From assembly GCA_022561895.1 (NCBI GenBank), contig JADFQH010000083.1, positions 1 to 10,494 of the forward strand: DNA of 10,494 nucleotides, written 5' to 3'. The stretch's first letter is position 1. Each line of letters opens with the position of its first letter. The notes under the pieces were generated by a model. That model searched no databases. It was not told the DNA's origin and worked only from the letters and a program-made list of their open reading frames with translations. Made by a program: the position numbers and the translations under genes. Below are positions 1 to 6,158 of the stretch, in pieces. Origin of the DNA: Methanobacteriota archaeon (lineage in GTDB: Archaea > Halobacteriota > Halobacteria > Halobacteriales > Halalkalicoccaceae).

Positions 1-18
1 CGGCAGGAACGTTAGAGA

Positions 19-130
19 TATAGTCGTCGTTGAAAGTCACGGCACACTCGCGCTGGGGATTCGCGGCCAGCGCTCCCGGCGCTGGCCGCAGCGTGCAGGC
101 GGTCTGCAACCAGTTTCAACGACTACTATA
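19..130. repeat. Imperfect long dyad with inner GC hairpin (MITE-like or terminator-like)
   Basis: Positions 19-35 and 114-130 are 17-base inverted arms that pair at 16 of 17 positions (one mismatch, at 25). The arms enclose a second, perfect inverted repeat: 11-base arms at 63-73 and 79-89 with a 5-base loop. The right arm contains the last four codons and the stop (116-118) of the minus-strand gene that ends here. The size (112 bp) and terminal arms suit a non-autonomous miniature inverted-repeat element. The strong central hairpin would also suit a transcription terminator or a structured RNA 3' end. No target-site duplication was identified and no transposase is present. The dyad is directly visible; its nature is inference. 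Confidence 0.55.
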
Positions 131-670
131 CGTGTCCTTGACCGTATTCGCGAGCATCGAATCGGGATCGGGTACCAGATAGACGACGACGAACGGTTCA
201 TCGATCGGATCGAGGACGAAGATCTCGTAGGGTTCCGGGTCGAAATCCGCGAGTCGGTCGATCAGCGGTTCCAAGGGGAGGCTTCCGTTCCGAAGCTCCT
301 CCCACATATCGCGTGCGCCCGGCTGCTCGGCGAAGACGTAGACCGCTCCATTCGGCTGGTTGTCGGTGCTGTAGGTCGTCTCGCCGAGCAGCCCCTCGCC
401 CTGCATTCTAGCTTCTCGACAGAGCTCGCGGGCGACCTCGAACAAGTCAGTCACCTCCTCTCGAAAGTGGATCCGGGTTTCTTCGAGCACCTCACACTCG
501 CGGATTCGGGCGTCGCCTGCGTCCCATTCGACAGTTGCTTCGATCAGATACCCCGCTTCGAGATCGCCGCCGGTCGCGGCGATCGTCTCCGTCGTCTCGC
601 GGTCAACGAGCAGCCACTCCCCGTGCGGATCGGCGAGCACCCTGAACGTCCCGCTCGTCGTCGGCTGCAT
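116..670 (-). CDS. Uncharacterised haloarchaeal protein, DUF6663-like
   Basis: A 184-residue acidic, soluble protein with no signal peptide or membrane segment, so probably cytosolic. I chose the ATG at 668-670 (MQPTTSGTFRVL) because the open frame upstream reads as low-complexity Thr/Ser/Arg sequence unlike a haloarchaeal protein, and because a TATA-like gtttatccc lies on the minus strand at 692-700, about 27 bases upstream, as expected for a leaderless transcript. Visible features are an N-terminal beta-rich part (FRVLADPHGEWLLVDRE) and a C-terminal part with NGAVYVFAEQPGARDMWEELRNG and EPFVVVYLVPDP. The layout resembles the haloarchaeal family I know as DUF6663; this is from memory and not searched. 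No function is known to me. Its last codons lie in the right arm of the dyad at 19-130, so the natural C-terminus may have been altered. Confidence 0.8.
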   Translation of the reverse strand: MQPTTSGTFRVLADPHGEWLLVDRETTETIAATGGDLEAGYLIEATVEWDAGDARIRECEVLEETRIHFREEVTDLFEVARELCREARMQGEGLLGETTYSTDNQPNGAVYVFAEQPGARDMWEELRNGSLPLEPLIDRLADFDPEPYEIFVLDPIDEPFVVVYLVPDPDSMLANTVKDTYSSR

Positions 671-691
671 ACCCGAGCTACTCCCGAGAGC

Positions 692-700
692 GGGATAAAC
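692..700 (-). promoter_or_regulatory. TATA-like element for the DUF6663-like gene
   Basis: On the minus strand this reads gtttatccc and is centred about 27 bases before the chosen ATG at 670. That is the spacing expected of an archaeal TATA box feeding a leaderless mRNA. No comparably good box is seen for the divergent gene at 741. Confidence 0.45.
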
Positions 701-740
701 CGACCGAAAGACTGAGACGGGGCGCGCGTCCACACTCCGC

Positions 741-968
741 ATGAAGCAGTCGACGTTCGTCAAATGGGGGCTGCTCTCTTTCGGACTCGTCTTGCTCACG
801 TTCGTGATCCGCGGATCCACTCGATTGGTTCTCGGCGATCGGGTCGCTGTGATCCTCTCTGCGCCGATCGCGCTCGGCGCGCTTGCGCTGCTCGTCGTTC
901 TCTTTGCGACCGCCGTCCTCTCCGTGACCGGAATTCGTCCCATGAAACGGGATATCGACGAGCGTTAG
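741..968 (+). CDS. Small two-helix membrane protein
   Basis: A 75-residue protein with two predicted membrane helices, about residues 8-25 and 36-63, separated by a short charged turn (RGSTRLVLGDR). It ends in a charged tail (MKRDIDER). The start is the first ATG after the divergent upstream gene. It is followed 23 bases later by another small membrane protein on the same strand, and the two may form a unit. I recognise no named family or enzymatic motif. It may be a membrane-stress or structural small protein, but nothing in the sequence decides this. A longer overlapping frame (764-1201) is a shadow in its first part. Confidence 0.72.
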   Translation: MKQSTFVKWGLLSFGLVLLTFVIRGSTRLVLGDRVAVILSAPIALGALALLVVLFATAVLSVTGIRPMKRDIDER

Positions 969-970
969 TA
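965..970 (+). promoter_or_regulatory. Possible TATA element for the second small membrane gene
   Basis: The hexamer ttagta overlaps the stop codon of the upstream gene and lies 22-27 bases before the ATG at 992. It could give the second gene its own leaderless start. The motif is short and weak. Confidence 0.25.
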
Positions 971-991
971 TCAGGACACCGTCTTATCGGC

Positions 992-1201
992 ATGGAACGA
1001 GTCGGCGCGGCGCTCGGCGGGCTCGCCTTCATGATTCTTATCCTCGGCGGATTCGTGGCCATCCGCGTCCTGACTCGGCTCTTTTATTCCGTCGTGCTCT
1101 TCATCGAAACCCTCTCACTTCTCGCGTTCGCGCTCCTCATCGGCTACGTCGTCTACCGGGTTCTCTTGGGAACCTCCGACGACCCACGTCGATCGCACTA
1201 A
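992..1201 (+). CDS. Small two-helix membrane protein
   Basis: A 69-residue hydrophobic protein starting MERVGAALGG, with helices at about residues 6-26 and 30-57 and a short charged C-terminus (TSDDPRRSH). The same frame is open upstream to 764, but that part is read across the preceding gene in another frame and is not credible. The ATG at 992 sits just after the previous gene's stop and is followed directly by hydrophobic sequence. Its TAA (1199-1201) interlocks with the TAG of the convergent gene (1198-1200 on the minus strand), so the two coding regions overlap by 4 bases. No family was recognised. Confidence 0.72.
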   Translation: MERVGAALGGLAFMILILGGFVAIRVLTRLFYSVVLFIETLSLLAFALLIGYVVYRVLLGTSDDPRRSH

Positions 1202-1566
1202 TTCTCGCTCGTCTCGCACTCGACGCACCACTCGCTTTCCCCCTCTTCGCCCAGCGCCTCGTAAAACTCGCGCAGTCCCCGTGATTCCGTGGTCGAGGTA
1301 ACGTGTAGCTCGACGCGATCCTCGTAGCCAACTACTCGGAAAACGGTCCCGAGATCGCGGTCGTGAACCAGGTAGACGGGCGAGGGGAGATCGAACCAGT
1401 CGCCCGCAGTGTAGCGCTCGCGTGCAAGCACCCGTTCGAGACGCCCGCCGACGGAGCCGTCCGTGGGAGTGAGCGAGAAGACCGTCCCGCCGGTCCGGGT
1501 GATACCTCCCTTCGAGTAGTCGGACTCGGGATGGACGGGGATCTCGAACGACGGATCGCCGCTCAT
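1198..1566 (-). CDS. Uncharacterised haloarchaeal protein with C-terminal CxxC
   Basis: A 122-residue soluble acidic protein beginning MSGDPSFEIP, with no signal peptide or helix. The middle is predicted beta-rich (DLPSPVYLVHDRDLGTVFRV, then RVELHVTSTTESRG), followed by a helical stretch (LREFYEALGEEGE) and a C-terminal WCVECE. The cysteines at 114 and 117 form a CxxC pair that could bind a metal or be redox-active, though one pair alone is weak evidence. Codon use and composition match its neighbours. It shares the intergenic region 1567-1685 with the divergent gamma-glutamyltransferase gene. I do not recognise the family. Confidence 0.75.
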   Translation of the reverse strand: MSGDPSFEIPVHPESDYSKGGITRTGGTVFSLTPTDGSVGGRLERVLARERYTAGDWFDLPSPVYLVHDRDLGTVFRVVGYEDRVELHVTSTTESRGLREFYEALGEEGESEWCVECETSEN

Positions 1567-1620
1567 AGGGCGGAAACGCCGGCAGTCGCCTTCAATCTGC
1601 TGGCCGCTGTCATTTTCTCG

Positions 1621-1654
1621 CGATATTTTTGTAAGAACTCAACAGTTAGAGATA
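1621..1654. promoter_or_regulatory. Shared AT-rich promoter region between divergent genes
   Basis: The 119-base gap between the minus-strand gene ending its 5' side at 1566 and the transferase gene at 1686 contains two AT-rich candidates: gatattttt (1622-1630) and ttagagata (1646-1654). The second is centred about 29 bases before an ATG at 1679 and about 36 before the ATG at 1686. Either could be a TATA box for the plus-strand gene. The first could also serve the divergent gene. Confidence 0.35.
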
Positions 1655-1685
1655 CGTCACTCCCAGCGACATCCAACTATGGATA

Positions 1686-3455
1686 ATGGATAACAACAAC
1701 CAAACGAGAACACGGAATCTGAGCCGTCGGGGGTTCTTAGGCGGGGTAGCAGCAGTCGGAGCGCTGCCGTTTGCTCCCCGGTCCGTACGCGCCCAGTCGG
1801 GGATCTGTGAGGCGGCAGGCGTCGACTGCGGGGCGGTCGCGGAAGGCTCGGACGGGATGGTCGTCTCCGTCAGTCCTGCTGCGAGCGAGGTCGGCGCGCA
1901 GGTGCTCAGAGAGGGCGGCAACGCGGTCGACGCGGCGATCGCGGTGCAGTTCGCGCTCACCGTCACCCAGCCCCATTCCTCGGGGATCGGCGGGGGCGGG
2001 TTCATGCTCTACTACGACGCCGACGAAGAGGGTGTAGAGATCGTCAACAGCCGCGAGCGCGCGCCGGCGGGCGCGACACCCGACATGTTTCTGGACGACG
2101 CGGGCGAACCGATCCCGTTCGACGAGCGCCACACGCACGGTGATGCGGTGGGCGTCCCCGGAACCCCGAGCGGACTCGAACGGGCCGCCGAGCTGTATGG
2201 CTCGCGCTCGATAGGAGAGCTGATCGAACCATCCATCTCGCTCGCGGAGGGGACGGACGTCGATCAGTATCTCGCAGAACAGATCGAGGAGAACGAGTGG
2301 AAACTAAACGCCGCCGCCCGCGAGGTCTTTGTGCCCGACGGCCAAGCGCTTTCGGAGGGCGAGACTCTCGAACAACCGGATCTCGCATACACGCTTCGAC
2401 TCATGCGCGAGGCGGGGATCAGGGCGTTCTACGAGGGCGAGATTGCCCGCGCGATCGCAGAGACGGTACAGGACGAAGGCGGCAGCATGACGTTTTCGGA
2501 TCTCTGTCGGTACGAGGCGACGATCGACGAGCCAGTGGCAGGATATTATCGCGGCGCGGAGATCTACTCGATGCCGCCGCCGAGTTCGGGTGGTCTTACG
2601 GCGATCCAGATCCTCAATCTCATAGAGCCCTTCGAGCTAGGCGCGAACTACGAGGTGCGCTCGGGGACCAAATACCACCTGCTCGCCGAAGCGATGCGCC
2701 TCGCCTACGCGGACCGCGCCGAGTATATGGGCGATCCCGAGTTCGTCGACATTCCGACAGAGGGGCTGCTTGATCCCGCCTACGTCGCGGGGCGTCGCGA
2801 GCTGATGAGTCCCGATTCGCTCATCGAAGAGCCGGAGCCGGGCGATCCGTGGGCCTACCAGTCGGGGGCGGCAGAGTCCGTGAGCCGCCAGACCGCTCGC
2901 GCACTCGGCCAGACGACCCATTTCACGGTGGCGGACTCGGAGGGTAACCTCGTCTCGTATACGACGACGATCGAACAGCTGTTCGGTTCGGGCTTTATGG
3001 TTCCCGGCTACGGCTTCATGCTCAACAACGAACTCACTGACTTCGACGCCGAACCCGGCGGCGCGAACGAGGTCGAGCCGGGAAAACGGCCCCTCTCCAG
3101 TATGAGCCCGACGATCATGGCTCGGGACGACGACCCCTTTTTGACTGTTGGCTCGCCCGGCGGCCCGACGATCATCACCTCGGTGGTGCAGGCGATCCTT
3201 CACCACGTCGAGTACGACCTCACGCTCATCGACGCCATCTCGGAGCCGAGTATCTACGCGCCCGAATCCCCCGAGATCGCCCTCTGGGAGGAGGGTATCC
3301 CCGAAGAGGCTCGCGAGGAGGCCCTCGCGCTCGGCAACGAGTGGGGCGAGATGGATTCGATTGGCAACATCAACATGCTCAGAGCGAACGACGCCTACGA
3401 GGGTGCGGCCGATCAGACCCGTGAGGGACTGGCGATCGGGCTGAGCGAGGAGTAG
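1686..3455 (+). CDS. ggt: Tat-exported gamma-glutamyltransferase, lid-less Bacillus type
   Basis: A 589-residue N-terminal-nucleophile hydrolase that cleaves or transfers gamma-glutamyl groups from glutathione, gamma-glutamyl peptides or polyglutamate. It starts with a Tat signal (SRRGFLGG at 13-20, likely cleavage after VRA at 36), so it acts outside the cell. The expected self-cleavage site precedes T410 in QTTHFTVAD, giving a small subunit of about 180 residues. Family residues seen are R123 (SRERAP) for the substrate carboxylate, E430, E449 and D452 near the substrate amine, S471-S472 (RPLSSMSP) and the oxyanion glycines G492-G493 (GSPGG). The D452-to-S471 spacing is 19 residues, as in the Bacillus subtilis enzyme and 10 shorter than in Escherichia coli, so the active-site lid loop is missing. 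Length is normal. It converges on the M14 peptidase gene with a 3-base gap. Family assignment is very secure; substrate is not. Confidence 0.95.
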   Translation: MDNNNQTRTRNLSRRGFLGGVAAVGALPFAPRSVRAQSGICEAAGVDCGAVAEGSDGMVVSVSPAASEVGAQVLREGGNAVDAAIAVQFALTVTQPHSSGIGGGGFMLYYDADEEGVEIVNSRERAPAGATPDMFLDDAGEPIPFDERHTHGDAVGVPGTPSGLERAAELYGSRSIGELIEPSISLAEGTDVDQYLAEQIEENEWKLNAAAREVFVPDGQALSEGETLEQPDLAYTLRLMREAGIRAFYEGEIARAIAETVQDEGGSMTFSDLCRYEATIDEPVAGYYRGAEIYSMPPPSSGGLTAIQILNLIEPFELGANYEVRSGTKYHLLAEAMRLAYADRAEYMGDPEFVDIPTEGLLDPAYVAGRRELMSPDSLIEEPEPGDPWAYQSGAAESVSRQTARALGQTTHFTVADSEGNLVSYTTTIEQLFGSGFMVPGYGFMLNNELTDFDAEPGGANEVEPGKRPLSSMSPTIMARDDDPFLTVGSPGGPTIITSVVQAILHHVEYDLTLIDAISEPSIYAPESPEIALWEEGIPEEAREEALALGNEWGEMDSIGNINMLRANDAYEGAADQTREGLAIGLSEE

Positions 3456-3458
3456 GGA

Positions 3459-4433
3459 CTACTCGGTGTCCCACCGCCACGACTGGCGCGATGGTCGTTC
3501 CGGGATCTCTTCTGCATTGTTTGGGTCGATATCGAACAGCGAGCCGTCGACAGTACCTTCGAGAAGGGTCGTCACCTCCTCGTTCATGAGCCGAATCATC
3601 ATTCCTTCCATTCGCGGCCCCCGGTCGTCGGCCTGGCCGGTCGCTTCGAGCAGCACGCTACCCCGGTCCTGTAGGCCGTATGCGTTTCGTGCGATCGCGG
3701 GGTTCGTCCCGCCCGGATACTGCGTGATGTTCGCATAGCCGTACTGGCTCACTTCGTCGTACATCGCCCAGTTCATCTGTTTCGAGAGGTCCTGTGCGTC
3801 CTCCGGAACGCCCGAGGCGATCGGCCAGTAGTTCGACGCCGTCACGCTGTTGTCGTCGTCATCGATATAGTCGCCAGTTTGGGTATGGAGATCGGCGACC
3901 CATAGCGGGTCAATCTCGTCTACCGCGTCGATCATCGCTTGTGCTTCCGGGGAGGGGTTGTCCTCCGAGCCGGGTTGGTAATCGTGATTCCGGTTTGGAT
4001 CGACACCGTCCGCATTCACTCGCTGGTTGCGCTCTGCTCCGTCCGGATTCACCATGAGCATCATGTGTACCGTCAGTGAATCCAGAACGCCGCGCACGTT
4101 GTTCCCGCCTGAACCGAGGCTCCGAAGCACTTCGACTGCGGCCGAGGTCCCCGTTGGCTCATTACCGTGCTGTTCGGTATCGATAAACACGTCCGTTTCG
4201 CCGTTGCCGACACTCGCGACGGGAATCTCTCGTCCTTCGAGGCTCTCACCAGCGAACGCAAGCGAGACGCTCCCCTGACTACTTCGCTCGATTCGTTCCA
4301 ATTCGCCGAGGAGTCCTTCGTAATCGTATCGACGCTGCTGTTCTGCCGGCGGATCCGCCGTAGCGGTCCCTGTACCGATGATTCCAAGACCCGCTGCTCC
4401 ACCGATCCACTTCAGTGTGTCACGCCGTTTCAT
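3459..4433 (-). CDS. Tat-exported M14 zinc carboxypeptidase
   Basis: A 324-residue metallopeptidase of family M14, which removes C-terminal residues from peptides or, in some subgroups, cleaves gamma-glutamyl or amide bonds. The N-terminus MKRRDTLKWIGGAAG is a Tat-type signal with probable cleavage after ATA (residue 26), so the enzyme is secreted. The zinc ligands are visible as H89 and E92 (QHGNE) and H183 (ADLHTQ). Substrate-binding residues are probably R138 and N147-R148 in DPNRNH, preceded by NPDG at 129-132. The catalytic glutamate is probably E263 in LLEATGQ. The catalytic domain is of near-normal length and no essential residue is missing. It has an AT-rich promoter of its own, divergent from the transporter operon. 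Family is secure; the exact specificity cannot be read from sequence. Confidence 0.92.
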   Translation of the reverse strand: MKRRDTLKWIGGAAGLGIIGTGTATADPPAEQQRRYDYEGLLGELERIERSSQGSVSLAFAGESLEGREIPVASVGNGETDVFIDTEQHGNEPTGTSAAVEVLRSLGSGGNNVRGVLDSLTVHMMLMVNPDGAERNQRVNADGVDPNRNHDYQPGSEDNPSPEAQAMIDAVDEIDPLWVADLHTQTGDYIDDDDNSVTASNYWPIASGVPEDAQDLSKQMNWAMYDEVSQYGYANITQYPGGTNPAIARNAYGLQDRGSVLLEATGQADDRGPRMEGMMIRLMNEEVTTLLEGTVDGSLFDIDPNNAEEIPERPSRQSWRWDTE

Positions 4434-4440
4434 TCCATAG

Positions 4441-4516
4441 TCTAATTTATTACAGTGTATTATTAAGATTACTATATTATAAATATTTTATATTTATCGG
4501 ATATTATTAGTATGCT
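4441..4516. promoter_or_regulatory. AT-rich divergent promoter tract
   Basis: This tract is almost entirely A and T, in sharp contrast to the GC-rich coding DNA around it. On the minus strand ttaataata lies about 29 bases before the peptidase ATG at 4433 and is a good leaderless TATA candidate. A perfect 7-base dyad with a 5-base spacer is at 4479-4485 and 4491-4497, but simple AT composition could produce it. The tract probably holds the peptidase promoter and upstream regulatory DNA. It could also be a remnant of inserted low-GC DNA. Confidence 0.55.
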
Positions 4517-4524
4517 GACAATCT

Positions 4525-4549
4525 TCAACGTGCTGTTGACATTTAGCAC
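4525..4549. promoter_or_regulatory. Candidate operator dyads upstream of the TRAP operon
   Basis: The 15-base dyad tcaac-gtgct-gttga (4525-4539) lies about 85-100 bases before the receptor ATG. Its central gtgct (4530-4534) is repeated inverted as agcac at 4545-4549. Overlapping dyads of this kind can bind regulators, but none is encoded nearby and the arms are only 5 bases long. Position in an intergenic region between divergent genes is the main support. Confidence 0.25.
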
Positions 4550-4590
4550 ATCCAGCCCTCATCGTGAAAACCGGTGATTGCTCTCCGGGA

Positions 4591-4600
4591 CATATATATT
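4591..4600 (+). promoter_or_regulatory. TATA box of the TRAP operon
   Basis: The sequence catatatatt is a strong archaeal TATA match centred about 27 bases before the ATG at 4623. This predicts a leaderless transcript starting at or next to that ATG, and argues against the in-frame TTG at 4578 as the start. Confidence 0.65.
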
Positions 4601-4622
4601 ATGGCCGAGTAGAGTAAAGGGT

Positions 4623-5633
4623 ATGTCACGCGACAGAACACCTATTGATCGGAGACGTCTCTTGAAGGCAGCGGGCGGAATCGGAATCATCGGTCTCGCG
4701 GGCTGTGTCGGTGAGGAACCGGAAGACGAGAACGGCGAGGAAAACGGCGACGACGAGACACCCGACGAAGGTGGCGAGCAGCTCGTGTTCGTCGCCGGTG
4801 GCGCTGACGGGACCTACTTCCCGCTCGCCGGCGAGATAAAGAACATCGTTGATGCGGAGACTCCCCACGTCCTGACGGTACAGGAATCGGGCGCAAGCGT
4901 CGAGAACGCGGGCAGTCTCGGCGACGAATCGGCGGACTTCGTCCTTATCCAGAACGACATCGCCTTTTTCGCAAGCGAGGGTACGGGAATCGACGATTTC
5001 GAGGGCAATCCGGTCGAGAACATTCGCGGCGTTGCCTCCCTCTATCCCGAGACGATCCACATCGTCACGCCCGCCGACGCGAACATCGAGACCTTAGAGG
5101 ATCTCGAAGGCGGCACCGTAAACACCGGCGATCTGGGGAGTGGCACACAGGTAAACGCCCTCCAGATTCTCGAAACTGTTGGACTCGAACCCGGCGAGGA
5201 CTTCACCGAGGACAACTCCGACTTCGGATCGGCGGCCGACCAGATCCGCGACAACGCGATCGACGCCTCATTCATCGTCGGCGGCTGGCCGGTCGGCGCG
5301 GTCGAGGAGCTCGCCCAAACCACCGATATCGAGATCATCCAACTCGACGCAGGGACCCGCGAGGCGCTGCTTGAAGACGCGGAGTGGCTTTCGGAGGACA
5401 CTATCCCCGAGGGAACGTACGACGGGATCGAAGAGGACGTAGATACCGTTGCGGTCCAAGCGATGATCGCAACTCACGAGGGCGTCGACGAAGGGATCGT
5501 CGAGGAGGTCACGACGGCGATCTTCGAGAACGTCGACGAGATCGACACCCAAGGCGAGTTCATCGATGAAGAAACTGCTCAAGAAGCGATGTCGGTCGAG
5601 CTTCATCCCGGTGCGGAGGCCTACTTCGGCTGA
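4623..5633 (+). CDS. TAXI-family TRAP transporter receptor lipoprotein
   Basis: A 336-residue extracytoplasmic solute-binding protein of the TAXI subfamily, which captures a substrate and hands it to the TRAP permease encoded two genes on. The N-terminus has a Tat motif (DRRRLLK, 9-15) and a lipobox LAGC with C28 as the lipidated residue, followed by a very acidic linker (31-52), so the protein is anchored on the outer face of the membrane. TAXI hallmarks are GGADGTYFPLAG (59-70), ESGASVENAG (88-97), DFVLIQND (105-112) and a middle hinge segment GDLGSGTQVNALQIL (169-183). It ends with LHPGAEAYF. The ATG at 4623 is preferred because a strong TATA box lies just upstream. Ligand is unknown. A characterised TAXI protein, from Thermus thermophilus, binds glutamate/glutamine, but family members vary. 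Confidence 0.93.
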   Translation: MSRDRTPIDRRRLLKAAGGIGIIGLAGCVGEEPEDENGEENGDDETPDEGGEQLVFVAGGADGTYFPLAGEIKNIVDAETPHVLTVQESGASVENAGSLGDESADFVLIQNDIAFFASEGTGIDDFEGNPVENIRGVASLYPETIHIVTPADANIETLEDLEGGTVNTGDLGSGTQVNALQILETVGLEPGEDFTEDNSDFGSAADQIRDNAIDASFIVGGWPVGAVEELAQTTDIEIIQLDAGTREALLEDAEWLSEDTIPEGTYDGIEEDVDTVAVQAMIATHEGVDEGIVEEVTTAIFENVDEIDTQGEFIDEETAQEAMSVELHPGAEAYFG

Positions 5634-5636
5634 GTC

Positions 5637-6158
5637 GTGAGTTCGACCCGCTCGCACCGCCTTCTCATCGTGGCGCTCGCATTCTTGCTCGTCGCCATCG
5701 CTATCGGTGTTGGCGTTAGCACAACCTTCGACACCACGGATCGGACACTTGTCGTCGAGACTGAGGACGGAGAGACCATCGTGAGCGAGCCGGTCGACGA
5801 GGAGAGCGATATCCGGATCGAATACACTCACAGCGTGGAGAAAACGCCCGTCATCCAGCACTACACGATCGAGGAGACGACCCTCGTCCTCTCACATTCG
5901 GAGTTTCGTTCGTATGGAGCGGGACTCCCATCGACCGCCTCGGTCGAGCGAACTGACGAGGGGGCCTTCGTTAGACAGATAGATGAACCCCGCGAGCGAA
6001 TCGTTCTCAGACCGGGAGAGACCGCGGGCCACACCCTCGTGGTCGACGACGAGGAGTTCGATCTCGTCTCGCTTTCCGAGGGCAGTACAGTGGAGATCGA
6101 ACTCACCGAACGAACAGTGATTGATATGGTACGCGAGAGGGGAACGAATGGCGACTGA
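5637..6158 (+). CDS. DUF1850 protein of the TAXI-TRAP operon
   Basis: A 173-residue protein with an N-terminal hydrophobic segment (about 9-27) acting as a signal anchor, and a beta-rich extracytoplasmic domain. The conserved DUF1850 signatures are IEYTHSVEKTPV (61-72) and SYGAGLPS (92-99). DUF1850 genes are typically found between TAXI receptor and fused permease genes, as here, and are thought to assist that transporter, but I know of no defined role. It starts with GTG three bases after the receptor stop, and its last 11 bases overlap the permease gene, so translation is probably coupled. The GTG is chosen because the hydrophobic anchor follows directly and no ATG precedes it in the gap. 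Confidence 0.88.
   Translation: MSSTRSHRLLIVALAFLLVAIAIGVGVSTTFDTTDRTLVVETEDGETIVSEPVDEESDIRIEYTHSVEKTPVIQHYTIEETTLVLSHSEFRSYGAGLPSTASVERTDEGAFVRQIDEPRERIVLRPGETAGHTLVVDDEEFDLVSLSEGSTVEIELTERTVIDMVRERGTNGD

Noticed and set aside
1..115. A structured RNA gene (tRNA, RNase P RNA or SRP RNA 3' end) at the left edge
   Set aside because: The nested stems are strong but I could not match conserved RNase P, SRP or tRNA sequence elements, so I report only the dyad. A covariance-model search with upstream sequence would settle it.
671..943. N-terminal extension of the DUF6663-like protein
   Set aside because: The extension is Thr/Ser/Arg-rich, runs antisense across the small membrane gene at 741, and a TATA-like box supports the internal ATG at 670.
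764..991. N-terminal extension of the second small membrane protein
   Set aside because: This part is a shifted reading of the preceding small membrane gene and is Arg-rich; the hydrophobic protein proper begins at the ATG at 992.
4578..4622. Upstream TTG start for the TAXI receptor
   Set aside because: It would place the promoter TATA box inside the coding region and bury the Tat signal; the ATG at 4623 has correct spacing and a normal Tat lipoprotein N-terminus.
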